Shown here piece after piece: positions 12,541 through 22,140 of a DNA stretch of 64,000 bases. How positions within the stretch are numbered: position 1 is the first letter of the stretch; each line of letters starts with the position of its first letter. A program made the translations under genes and the position numbers. This DNA is from Hyposmocoma kahamanoa (lineage: Eukaryota > Arthropoda > Insecta > Lepidoptera > Cosmopterigidae), in assembly GCF_003589595.1 (NCBI RefSeq), contig NW_020653718.1, positions 3,324,291-3,388,290 on the forward strand, given 5' to 3'. Below the pieces are notes generated by a model. The model did no database searches and was not told the DNA's origin. It saw only the letters and a list, made by a program, of their open reading frames with translations.

Positions 12541-12889
12541 TATGACACAACAGTCTTTTCGTATAGTTTAATCACTTGGGTCGATAAACCACGTAAGAAA
12601 ATTTCCCACGACCCACACTCCTACTTCCTGCATATCCGTTTTTAACCGATTTATAATAACGCATAAATACCATTTCCAATTCAAGGTATAAGAGCTTGTA
12701 AATTCCCTGCGCTTACGCAAATTCGATCTGTCACGACATCCTAGATTGTCCATAATTCGCACCCGTACCGTGACCACGGGACTCCCTATTTGGTGCTACT
12801 TAGTGGTAGTCACCAACCATTTGGTGCTATGTAATATGTGGTCTATGAGAAAGGATTTCCTTGGTGATATTATTTTCCAATGAAAAGTA

Positions 12890-13131
12890 ATGTTTGGAAT
12901 AGAAAAGTGGTGGATATTTTTAATTAAATTTGACTATAAATGTACGACTCCATAATTGCGCCCTCAAAAATTGTGTTCGTTACAACTATTTGCCAAGTTT
13001 TATTGAAATTGGTTAACGTAAAGTGGGTAATAATAAACCGGATTCAGCCCCTAATTTGTCAATCTTAGAGGAATATTTTCTTCAAATTTGAATGGTTGAG
13101 AACCTCCTCTTTTTTTGAAGTCGGTTAAAAA
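12890..13131 (-). repeat. Repeat R copy
   Basis: Minus-strand copy ending in 'tttttttgaagtcggttaaa', preceded by 'gagaacctcctc'. The interior 'ttgccaagttttattgaaat' is shared with other R copies. It lies about 0.9 kb from the oppositely oriented copy at 11996. Confidence 0.65.
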
Positions 13132-13310
13132 GCGTTAGTAGCCTAGTAGGAAAACAGTTGCTTTTCATTTGAAAGTTCTGGCTTTAACTCCTGTGAGATG
13201 CCATTTACCCAATTTTTACCTATATTATTACCTATATTAATATTTACCTATTTTGATTTCCAAGTTGTGTACATTTATGAGTGTTTACTAGGTAGCCATA
13301 CGTTTTGCTA
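13132..13310 (+). mobile_element. SINE D, degenerate copy
   Basis: Shows 'gtagcctagtaggaaa' and downstream 'ttccaagttgtgtacattta' with 'gagtgtttactaggtagcc'. This parallels 26,090-26,230 ('gtgatagcccagaag' then 'gtacatttgtgaatgttta'). The head resembles an RNA polymerase III A-box region. Degenerate, so low confidence. Confidence 0.4.
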
Positions 13311-13557
13311 ATTAAAACATCGTAAAACTTGCATGAAAAGGCCCAAAAACTCGAATTGACAAAATTTGTCGACTTTCGATACAGAATAAGGCGTCTAATT
13401 AAGCAGACCTTGGATTTAAATTTTTCTTCAATCATTTAGTTTTCCGACATTTTCTCGCGGGAAATCGTTATATATTTGCGGTGGCCATTTTGAAACTCTC
13501 CTCCGAACATGTTCAAACACAAATCCCTATTTTTTTCCTATTTGTGAGCAATTGTTT

Positions 13558-13584
13558 CAGACTCATACAGCCTGTATGAGTCTG
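13558..13584. repeat. Perfect 27-bp palindrome
   Basis: Thirteen-base arms ('cagactcatacag') are perfectly inverted around a single C. No flanking repeat explains it. It may be a chance foldback or the core of a decayed foldback element. Confidence 0.8.
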
Positions 13585-13689
13585 CTATATTATTTAGACA
13601 ACAAGGTGCATTTTACAGTAATTATTGTTATTCCGTCTTATTGTTGGACCCTTGTTTCTTCTAAGAAACGGATGTAGGCCATAGGGTTG

Positions 13690-13830
13690 GAGACTTCACA
13701 CCTTTTCCAAGAGTTGTGAGGCTTCGACCTTTTTCCTTTACAAATGAAACTTATAAATACAAAGTCATAGGTAGGTACATGTAATCACTAGGACTCAAAC
13801 CATCGACCTCACGTTTTAGAAGTGTTCTTT
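13690..13830 (-). mobile_element. SINE D copy, tRNA-like head on minus strand
   Basis: Contains 'actcaaaccatcgacctcac', the reverse complement of a B-box-like motif, next to 'acaaagtcataggtaggtac'. The same arrangement is seen at 26,875-26,945 ('taaagtcacaggtactctat' then 'ggattcgaaccatcgacct'). Confidence 0.5.
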
Positions 13831-13937
13831 CTCTCACAACAAATTTTTTATTTACAAAGTTTTGTCATCTCATCGCTGATAATAGTTTATTTATTTACTT
13901 ATTTCTACAGCAGTACTCAGAATGTAATAAATCATAA

Positions 13938-14156
13938 CTGCCTCTGTGACCGAACAGTTACCATACCGGACTGCCACGCAGAGGTCCCAGGTTAGATTCC
14001 CGGGCCGGGAGAAATATTTGTATGGCCTACATTTATTTCTCTCGTGAGTTTGGGTGTAATTTGTGGTTGTCTATGTGTGTGTCCATAGCACCCGCGACAC
14101 AGGAGTTTCTCTAGTGCGGGGCTATGTTAAGTATATGCGTTATTATTATTATTATT
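13938..14156 (+). mobile_element. SINE B copy, full length
   Basis: tRNA-derived SINE. The head carries an A-box-like 'tgaccgaacagttacca' and a B-box region 'ggttagattcccgggcc'. The body is 'gtatggcctacatttatttc', then 'agcacccgcgacacagg' and 'ctagtgcggggctatg', and it ends in a (TTA)n tail at about 14,139-14,156. A reverse-orientation full copy at 44,145-44,372 confirms the boundaries. Not a functional tRNA gene: it lacks acceptor pairing and is part of a repeat. Confidence 0.85.
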
Positions 14157-15545
14157 TGCTAAAAAGCTTTCCATTGGTTAGCTTTACGTGCCAAATACGG
14201 ATCCAACCATTTTTCAAACAAATTTAGTGGTTTTGAGAAAGGATTTCCACGTACCGTTACACAACCACATTTATATAGCCAATTGCTATGAAGTGGGATT
14301 CCCTGTCTGCAGACTTATTCCATGAATTCTATAACATGCATTATTTAGTTTCTTTCCACCGGGTGACATGGAGGTCAATTGCGTGCTTATAATTTTTTTT
14401 ATATAAAGAAAAGGTCGTTATCCCAGCTATCTATAGCCTCGATATACTCCCAGAATTCGGAATGCCGAAGTACTCAAAATGACGTAATTTTAAATTTATA
14501 CGCAAAAAAACAATATGGTACACCTGCCGTACAATTGAATAGACACAAAGTATTACGCACTAAGATACTTCTTGGAAGCCTAATCGCAAAGGGAGTGTAC
14601 GACCCATTGTCTAGGTGGCTGCCTGTCAAATAATTTAACTCTTTCAGTAGGTACAAGCTCAGTCCATTAAGAGAAAAGAACAGCGAGCGCTGACCGTCGA
14701 TCTCCCTCGGTAATAAATAATAAACACATTTTCTTACAATAGAAAAACATAAACTGAAAAATGTAAACAAAGGCTGCGGCGGCCAAGTTAAGTTTGCTGC
14801 TGTTTCGGCCCAAAATATAAGCCAAACATTAAACTATAAGTGGTATACTTAAGTTTGTGCTCGTAAAACCTACTGGTTTTGTTCAGGTGTAGTGTAGCCG
14901 GCTTAAAATATTTTCTTGAAACTAATTTTGTTTGTTGAATAGAAAGGCCTTTACTGTACGCTCTGTAATTGGCTATAGTTCTTTGGAGAAATACGAGTTT
15001 TATGTAGGAAATGAGTCAACGCATACGGATTTTAAAGTGTTGGAATTTGAGCTTCAAATAAGCCGAAACGAGCCTATATTTTGTTATATTGTGGGCATTT
15101 GTAAGTTACATTACCGCTGTATTTATTGCTGATACTTTATTATTTATATAATCATTATTATCATAAGTGCATTATAAAGCCTTCGGAATGGCAGCAGTCT
15201 GACAACCGTCCGGTGTGGAGGGTGCTGGTCAACACCACAGTCTGTGGCTTTGATGATGAACAGACCTCGGAACTTGATCTAAAGGCGAGTCATCGGAGAA
15301 GCGGAAAGCTGTTTTGATAGATCAAATGGTTTAGGTGTTTACTATTAAATAACAGTCTTACAAAAAATATACGATACACCTAAGGACATTGTTTAAAGAA
15401 TGTTCCTAATTTGTTACACGATTACATGTACTTTACTTGATCATGTAAAATCATGAAAACAGGTTAAATTAAAAGTCTAAAACAAATTATTTAAGAACAA
15501 ATATCTCTCGCCAGGGCCGGTAGCTATAAAGGTATCTAACTGGGT
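14157..15545. other. Unassigned stretch
   Basis: No repeat or gene confidently recognised. The frame at 15,126-15,317 ends with 'SDNRPVWRVLVNT', which faintly resembles a reverse transcriptase tail but is too short to call. Confidence 0.4.
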
Positions 15546-15765
15546 GATACAACTTTCATAGATTTCTCATAGATAGATAGAAGGCGCTACGACTAAAAAA
15601 TAGTCGTTGAAAAACCAAATACAACGACACGATAACAAGCACATAGAAAAATTCGTGAGGTCCGCTGGTTCGTTCCGTGGCTTAGTTGGTATAGCGTCTG
15701 CCACGGTATGCTAGAAGACGTCGGTTCGAATCCGGCCGGATTGTAAGATTTTTTTCATTTTCATA
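15546..15765 (+). mobile_element. SINE C copy with tRNA-like module
   Basis: A leader ('agatttctcatagatag', 'ggcgctacgactaaaa', 'cacatagaaaaattcgtgag') precedes a tRNA-like module at about 15,672-15,748. The module has A-box-like 'tggcttagttggtatagcg' and B-box 'ggttcgaatccggccgg'. The same leader-plus-module arrangement recurs at 41,933-42,085 and 60,325-60,535 (minus strand), so it is a repeat rather than a tRNA gene. Confidence 0.75.
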
Positions 15766-16259
15766 ACAAACTAGTGGAGTAATTTCACAAAAAATAATTG
15801 AATATAAATTCAATAAAAAATTTCAAAACGAAGACATTTTCGGATACGGAGATAAAACCGGGGCGCAGCCATGCTAACTCACGTTATTGATTGGAGGCAG
15901 AAATAGGTAAGATTCCTAATATCTCCCGTTGGCGTAATGTGTTATACTTAAATAGCTGTTCTCTATTGTCATTGTAATTTCTAATAAAGAACATTTCTTT
16001 ATTTAATCAATTTATTAATTTATTCAGTATAGAATTTGTCGCCTGGTTAAATAAGTTCGGAACGTACATGAGTTTAAGCCCATGAAACCATTCAAAGTAT
16101 TTAGGCAAGAGATTGGGAAGCATTCTTCACTCTGCTTCCCCATACGGCTATACGCAAAAGTATACTTAGATGTAAGCATAAGTTAGTTCGTGTAAGATTT
16201 TTTTACTTTTTATTAATTTTATAATGCACTCGTAATTATTCTAATATTCGAGGCAAGGA
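15766..16259. other. Unassigned stretch
   Basis: AT-rich sequence downstream of SINE C. No gene or repeat recognised. Confidence 0.4.
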
Positions 16260-16790
16260 ATAGAGGCTGCATGACAGACACCGCCAAAGAGCACTACCGC
16301 TTGATTCAAGAGTCTATCCCTTGCAAGCCATGGCTTAGCAAAATAAAATGTTACAAAAAAACTACCTCTACTATTTATATGCTATGACTTGGTCACGTGA
16401 CAACTCCAGCGCACCTATTAAAACTTAAAATTGTACCTGACCCTGCATGCTCATGCGGGGCCTATATAAACCATATTTTCTTCTCCTGCCCCTCAATTGA
16501 CCACGATATTTTCATATCCGAACTCCTAGCAATCATTGTCCCATTCCCCACCTCCATAACTAGTTTATTGTACTCATATAACAAAGGTATTTATATATTA
16601 ATGTACTGACCTTATTTATCGAAAATAATAATATCAGGCTTTAATGCGTATGCCAATTTATAATAGCTACCAGCTTGCCGTACCTAGTATATCCATTTTC
16701 ATCTAAATTCCGTACCTCTTCCATAATCTGCAATTCTGCTTGCCCTTTCATTGGCTAAATGCGAGGGCAAAGCGATTAATATTAAAAAAA
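16260..16790 (+). mobile_element. 5'-truncated non-LTR retrotransposon, Jockey-like C-terminus
   Basis: The frame from 16,271 reads 'MTDTAKEHYRLIQESIP', then 'TTPAHLLKLKI', then the C-terminal cysteine/histidine motif with 'CSCG' and 'HIFFSCP', and stops at 16,607-16,609. That motif is typical of the end of ORF2 in Jockey-type elements. One in-frame TGA just before 'LGHVTTP' sits where an Arg codon is expected, consistent with CpG decay. About 180 bp after the stop, including 'ttggctaaatgcgagggc', probably represents the 3' UTR. No catalytic reverse transcriptase domain remains. Confidence 0.72.
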
Positions 16791-16975
16791 TTATATCTCA
16801 TCATTTTTTTTATAATAACACGTACTCGTACTTAATTGGCTAAATAAAGACTAACTTTATGTTAAACCTTTTTAACTTACGTTTTCGTGCATATTTACAT
16901 ATTTTTTTTAAATCTTTTAACCAAACTATGTTGTTAATAATAGTTATTATTATTAGTCGCATAGAGTTTAAGGGT

Positions 16976-17182
16976 AATTTTCAGGTAAGTTTTTGTACTC
17001 AATTTTGGTGACAATTTCTTTTTATTTAAATATTTATATTCTATGCATAATCGTGAATTATTATTTAATATTCGAGTGTGGTAACCTGAAATATTCTTTA
17101 ATATTTCACGATAATATATTCGAGTAATTAAATAATAAAAATTGTCACCAAAAATGAGTACAAAAAACTTGCCTGAAAATTC
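16976..17182. mobile_element. Foldback MITE-like element
   Basis: Arms of roughly 60 bp are inverted: the left arm has 'ttttcaggtaag', 'ttttgtactca' and 'tttggtgacaattt'; the right arm carries the reverse complements 'aaattgtcaccaaaa', 'tgagtacaaaaaacttg' and 'cctgaaaatt'. A second inverted pair built on 'atattcgag' lies inside. No coding potential. The target duplication could not be fixed. Confidence 0.72.
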
Positions 17183-17591
17183 CTGAATTGGAATCTAAAG
17201 TGTGAAGTTATAGACGTGCAGTGTGCATGAGCGTACATAAAGTTTGTATTCATAATGGATAATTAAAAATCAACATTCAATTTTAAAAGTCGAGTAATTA
17301 ATAATATATTTCACATTAAAACTCTTTATTTCGCAAATTTCGATAACCGTTCTCATGTTGACATTTAACTGAGCTGTTAAATATCTCTAAATGTCCTCGA
17401 ATTTAATTTATAATCGCTATAAAAAATGAGTAAAAGCGTCAAAAGGTGCGTTGAACTCTTCCATTCTAATAATAATAACGCAATAATGTCTATACTAAAA
17501 AGATATGACGCATACGAATCGGATATTCCAATCGCACCCTTAGTGGAATAAGGCCATATCTGCGAAATACCAACTTTCCAGTATAGAGAAA
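17183..17591. other. Unassigned stretch
   Basis: AT-rich sequence between the foldback element and a SINE A fragment. Nothing recognised. Confidence 0.4.
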
Positions 17592-17690
17592 ATTCGTCTA
17601 GAGAAGTACTGTCTTACCTTACCTATTTCTACCACCAAGCGATAATGTGAGCTTTACAGGCTTCCGGTTTTGAAGAGTAAGCTAGTTTAC
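17592..17690 (+). mobile_element. SINE A 5' body fragment
   Basis: Sense fragment: 'gtctagagaagtactgtctt', 'tttctaccaccaagcg', then 'cttccggttttgaagagtaa'. It stops abruptly before the central part of the SINE. Confidence 0.65.
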
Positions 17691-18085
17691 TTTCGTTCCA
17701 AATCCGAGTTTGTGCACTAAATCCGATACGTTTATCCCTTGTACACCTAGACATAAAATTATTCCTGTGACATTTCGGATCGTCATTTGTCCGATTCGGA
17801 GCTGCTTTCTAAGCGCGTTTGTCCCATCCGTATTTGTTCTCGGACCGACTTCAGATGTCGCTTGTGTACTATGTCCAACACGAATCCGAGAAAATGCGAT
17901 TACAACTAACCATTTGTCCTTTCAATCTCAGTCAACTTTTGACATTGTTAATACATATGAAGAAGTAGAAGGAATAAAAGTTTTGGGTACACCTTCTCTT
18001 GTGGAACTGACTTTTCAGAGATCCATTTGAAAATAATTACGTTGAACTTATACAAGATATCAAGATATTTATTTGTAGTTATTAG

Positions 18086-18182
18086 TGTAGGGTTAGGACG
18101 ACAGGGCGCGACTGGCGCGAGAGTGATATAAAGTGCGATATTTTGCTCTCGCGCTAGTTGCGCTTTGTCGTGCTAGCCCTAC
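18086..18182. mobile_element. GC-rich hairpin MITE candidate
   Basis: A 97-bp near-palindrome. The left arm starts 'tgtagggttaggacgacag', and the reverse complement of the right arm starts 'tgtagggctagcacgacaa'. Arms of about 40 bp enclose a short loop. It is clearly richer in GC than its surroundings. A related sequence at about 57,098-57,165 repeats 'agtgacataaagcgcgag' and 'cgtgttagacctacag', which supports a dispersed family. Confidence 0.7.
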
Positions 18183-18221
18183 AGAAAGCGTGTATCCACT
18201 TTCAATTTCGTTTTATATGTA

Positions 18222-18646
18222 GTCAAAATCTAGTTTTTTTCTTGCTGATTAAATAAACTCTACTGCTCATTTGTAAGGCAGATTCCCTTGACAAGAATGA
18301 GCAAGAAACTGTAGGGGTCGCTCTTGAAAATATATATTTGAATAAGTTTATTATTACAATATTTAATTTAAACATCTTAGATCGAGAATACCTGAAAGAG
18401 TTAAACGGGTTTCTACCAAGGATTTTTGACATCCAAGCACGCAGATGTCGTATAATAACCTTTAGTAGAAAGTGTTTGTTTCATAATAGTTTTAAACCTC
18501 GTAAATGGCAATTTTTTTATATCAATCGGAATCATATTATAGAAGCGTATACATTGCCCCTTAAATAAACTTGTGACTTTATGATGACGACTGTCAAAAA
18601 CAGCTAGTTTATTTTTATTCCTCGTTATTAATGTTATGTCTGTCAC
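18222..18646 (-). mobile_element. 5'-truncated LINE 3' end (CR1/Jockey-like)
   Basis: Minus-strand reading: the coding end (18,646 down to 18,413) includes 'CIRFYNMIPIDIKKLPF' and 'RFKTIMKQTLSTKGYY' and stops. This is the C-terminal tail I associate with a very common lepidopteran non-LTR family. It is followed by a 3' UTR containing (plus-strand text) 'gaatgagcaagaaactg' and 'taaactctactgctcatttg', shared with 30.3, 31.6 and 43.0 kb. No catalytic domain is left. Confidence 0.8.
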
Positions 18647-18720
18647 TGTTTTTTATTAAAAAAATTATATTTTTCTTAATATAAATAACATTTTCATAAA
18701 TGAACTGCGACGTTCATCTC

Positions 18721-18757
18721 TCCGCTCCTTGTTCGTCCTGTCACTTGATATCATATC
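18721..18757 (+). mobile_element. SINE A tail fragment
   Basis: Only the 3' end remains: 'cttgttcgtcctgtcacttg' followed by 'atatcatatc'. Confidence 0.55.
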
Positions 18758-19819
18758 ATTAATTTGAAACTAGGTAACAGTAGATTATCTACGATATTTA
18801 TTTACTTATTAATATTACCACAAATATAAAATAGAAGTCTGGAATGTAGCAGCTGGATATTACGCTGTTTATGGCGCACTGCGAATGCCAGAGCTTTCTC
18901 TGTGAAAGACGCGTTAAATAAATCAGGAGTTAGAAATACTAGAAACATTACAACCATTCCGCAGGCACAGATTAAAAACCCCACATAATGGCATCATTTC
19001 CTCAGTTTTTGTCAGTCAATCACGTCGCGGCGCGGGCGCAGGCAATTTGTCAGTGCGGTTGGCGGGAAAAAATTAACGGTTATTTTGAATTGCGCTTAGA
19101 ACGGCTGGCTTTTGTTTTTTTTAAAGGAAATTGGTTTCACAGAGGACTGAACGGTGAAATCGTTTGATATTAGAATGGTTGCGCGTAAACTATTTCCTGG
19201 TTTCTGAATATGGTTTTGTTGAGATTAAAAAAGCTAACTACTCGTCCTCGGTTATGTACAGTTATAAAAGGAATTTCCAAATTTTATACAGCAGTAAAAT
19301 TTTACTATAACCTCAGTCCAGAGTACTAAAACAAATCGCCCTCAAAATTTACTCCGATGGATGACTAATAAACGTTAACTAAATGCTAGGAACTCGGGTA
19401 TCTGGCTAGAGTGCAGCGACAGCATCCGCAACATGGGTAACCGAGTAGCGAGTGAGGTGCGCGTGCGCGAGCAGTGTAACAACAAATAATGCTTTAAATA
19501 TTTTAAAATATTAATGTTGTTGAATTATTTTTATTATAATTGGATAGATCTTATTGAAGCAGTGAATTCCATAAATAATAAAAATAATTAACAAAACACT
19601 GATTTCAAATTTTTAAAAAACCGAATAACCGGGTGACCACCGTAAAAACCGGTTTTCAAAATCAATCGGTTTTTGCATGCCCTAGTTCCCATCCCCATTC
19701 GCTCTATAAATTTGTAGTAAATCTACTAACATCCATCCTTTCTACAAACCATTTTATCATACCCTATATTTTACGGCATAGTTTTCCACCCTTAGATGTG
19801 GAATATTTTCTTTAATTTT
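18758..19819. other. Unassigned stretch with a GC-rich patch
   Basis: A GC-rich patch at about 19,020-19,065 (with 'cgtcgcggcgcggg') and another at 19,425-19,480 have no match in the window. At 19,310-19,370, 'cagtccagagtactaaaac' resembles the end of repeat R. No gene recognised. Confidence 0.4.
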
Positions 19820-20600
19820 AAATGGGACCACTGCTGAGGTATCTCTTTCCAACAAAAACAGAATCACTAAAATCGGTTCACGAATGCAAGTGTTATCGCG
19901 TAACATACATACACAACACTGGAGTTTACACTTAAAATGTCATATTGTTGCTTGACTTCAAAAACGTACTGAAATTAACAAACATAATCTCAGTACAGAG
20001 TACTAAAAAAACCGACCTCAAAAATACCTGGAATTACATCTATTTGCCAAGTTTTATTGAAATATTCCCTAGTTCGCCACTGTACAGGACTTGACACAGG
20101 AGATAATAAAAATGGGTTCTCAAGTACATTGAGAATAAAACGCCTTGAATTGGAGAATAGCAAAACCAACCATTAAAATAATTGCTCCTTAAGTAAAATT
20201 TAGGCGCTATTTATAAAAATGAATGTTGATGATTTTCTTAAAGAAATGGGACCACTATGGAGGTACCCTCTTTCCAACAAAAAAGAATCGTGAAAATTTT
20301 TTTGACAAATATCGGAGTTCTATAACATCGGGTCCTTCAAACGTAGTGTGAAGAAGCATTTGGCCAGACCGGCAAAATGATAGTGACGGAGTGAAGATAT
20401 TTGTGTTTTCCATCCGTTACTCTCATCTCTGGACTGTATTTGCACTTTCCATCAGGCGCGGTGCAGTCATTTTGCCGAGTCACAATAAAAAAAAAAAAAA
20501 AAAAAAAGTTATCGCGTAACACACATACAAAAAAAAATTAAAAACATACAGTCGAATTGAGAATCTCCTCCTTTTATTGAAGTCGGTTAAAAACTAAAAT
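19820..20600 (-). repeat. Repeat R cluster, interrupted
   Basis: Several minus-strand R segments: 19,820-19,920 ('gggaccactgctgaggta', 'tttccaacaaaaacagaatc', 'gttatcgcgtaac'), 19,985-20,200 ('tttgccaagttttattgaaa'), 20,236-20,332 and 20,511-20,600, which ends in 'tattgaagtcggttaaaaac'. The last two flank an inserted poly(A) retroposon and together make one split copy. Confidence 0.65.
20333..20508 (+). mobile_element. Poly(A)-tailed retroposon 3' end inside repeat R
   Basis: Sequence with 'gtgtgaagaagcatttggcc' and 'ctttccatcaggcg', ending 'gccgagtcacaat' followed by an uninterrupted run of about 20 A at 20,488-20,508. The poly(A) end indicates target-primed reverse transcription. It splits repeat R: R text resumes at 20,511 with 'gttatcgcgtaacacacata'. 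A diverged relative sits at 25,101-25,300. Confidence 0.65.
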
Positions 20601-20817
20601 TAAAACTATCTCATGTCAAATCGGCCAAAGCGCGTTTGCGGCGTGCATACACGCAGATCACGCGCGCTTAGGGCGCGTGTACAATACGGCTACAATAGGC
20701 TGTTACAATTAATTATATCTATGCACAACCAGCCATTACCTGGTCTTAAACTAGGGAAATCCCTGTACTATGTGTACCAGAGCACTGGAATTCACTCTGG
20801 GGCACTTACCAGAACAC

Positions 20818-21219
20818 TTTTTTTAATAATATCAAGTGACGGGACGAACATGTCGTGCACCTGATGATAAACTACACGCCTGTCATAACATTTGCAGAGC
20901 CACTCAGAGCTTTGAATCACAAAGATTTGAGGAGCACTGCCACTGCGCCCGTCACCCTGAAACGTAAGTTGACAATTCTCGTGTGCCTGTAATTTCACCA
21001 GCAGCACACTTACCCTTCAAAACCGGAACACAGTAATGCTGACGTTACTGCTTGGCGGCAGAAATAGGTGACAGTACTTCCCTGGACGAATTCTTTCACA
21101 AGGAGCTCTACCGCTACTACTACCAGAACCAATTTAATAAAAATCATTTTCCAAATTGATCCTCTTAGGAATCGAACCCGAAACTTCCGCATCCAGCGCC
21201 CTCAATGTAAGCCGTTAGG
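20818..21219 (-). mobile_element. SINE A, fullest copy (tRNA-like head, body, tail)
   Basis: Reading the minus strand from 21,219: a tRNA-like head containing the B-box 'gggttcgattcctaagagg', then 'caatttgg' and an AT-rich linker, then 'agctccttgtgaaagaattc', the body ('gtccagggaagtactgtcac', 'gctgccgccaagcag'-type region, 'cagggtgacgggcgcagtg'), ending 'ttcgtcccgtcacttgata' with a short A-run. Length about 400 bp. It joins head and body in one insertion, which defines the family as tRNA-derived. A better-preserved head occurs at 33,110-33,232. Confidence 0.85.
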
Positions 21220-21890
21220 GTTCAACAACCATACACGTGTGTACATATGGCCGTTGGTAAGGAAAACGACATAAGTTCAAATGAAACAAAACATATGAAA
21301 TGCATGACATTCGCAAAGATAGCTGCACTACAACCAATTAGCAGGTAAATCGCAACAAATTCATCAGTACAGTGTGCAGTGACATTTGGCTACAATCAGC
21401 TAGCCAATCGGCGCATACATTAGAGTTAATAAAGCGAACAAGGTGCTTTTCATTAGCGAGCTCTCGGGCCATCTAGATATGCCCCGCGCTCTTCTAGAGA
21501 CCGACCGGATCACTTAAAGCCGAACCGAAATCGGAAACCGAAATCTGAGTTCATGTATTATTTTTAGAGTGGTTTTATTCAGGTCCTGTACAGCCTTCAT
21601 CACTACGACCATTAATTAATTTATTGTGGTTGTCACTAATTACGAGTCGAAATGTAAAAAGCCTGTTTCTCTGATCGCAATCTGAAGCTCTCAAAAATAT
21701 GGACTGATCTCTAAGAGATTTTTTATTTGGAGACTAATTTAATCAGAATTGGTCTTAGCTATGGTTCATCAAGATCTGTTCCATCGTTTAAAGGTTATTT
21801 CTCAATTAGTGTAGAGATGTTACTCATAAATTGAATATTTATTTTATTATTAATAACAAAGACAAGAACTCTTAAAAAAACTCATTCGAT
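21220..21890. other. Unassigned stretch
   Basis: No gene or repeat recognised. Confidence 0.35.
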
Positions 21891-21965
21891 CCGCCTGGAA
21901 TCGAACCAGCGCCCTAAGATAATCCATGCCAGATGCTCTGCCAATTAAATCATGGAACGGAAATC
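21891..21965 (-). mobile_element. tRNA-like SINE head
   Basis: On the minus strand: 'ttccatgatttaattggcag', then 'gcgctggttcgattccaggc' and 'ggatcgaatgag'. A- and B-box-like motifs are spaced as in a tRNA, but the acceptor arms do not pair, so a SINE remnant is more likely than a tRNA gene. Confidence 0.45.
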
Positions 21966-22039
21966 AACTAATTTATCAGGAAGACGGTTTTGGGCTCATT
22001 CTGAGTACAGTTTTGCAATAAATGATTATCACTAGTTTC

Positions 22040-22140
22040 AGGTTTCTTACCACGGTATGACTTCTTTTTATTTTCCCGATATTTCGAAACAGTTGACCGC
22101 TCCATGGTCACGGGTTGACTGGACGGCGACAGATGACAGC
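22040..22140 (+). repeat. Repeat H copy
   Basis: Contains 'tttcttaccacggtatgact', 'ttttcccgatatttcg' and 'ccatggtcacgggttgactg'; inverted relative of 12,410-12,540. The 100-codon frame starting at 22,057 overlaps this repeat and shows no domain. Confidence 0.55.

Noticed and set aside
15126..15317. Reverse transcriptase C-terminal scrap ('SDNRPVWRVLVNT')
   Set aside because: Only a dozen residues look similar and there is no flanking LINE feature.
15672..15748. Functional tRNA gene
   Set aside because: Good A/B-box-like motifs, but the acceptor arms do not pair and the same module with the same leader recurs at 42.0 and 60.4 kb. It is a SINE C head.
17710..18030. 106-codon plus-strand frame with many Cys and Pro residues
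   Set aside because: No domain or homologue recognised and no splice or promoter context. The Cys spacing does not fit a zinc-finger pattern.
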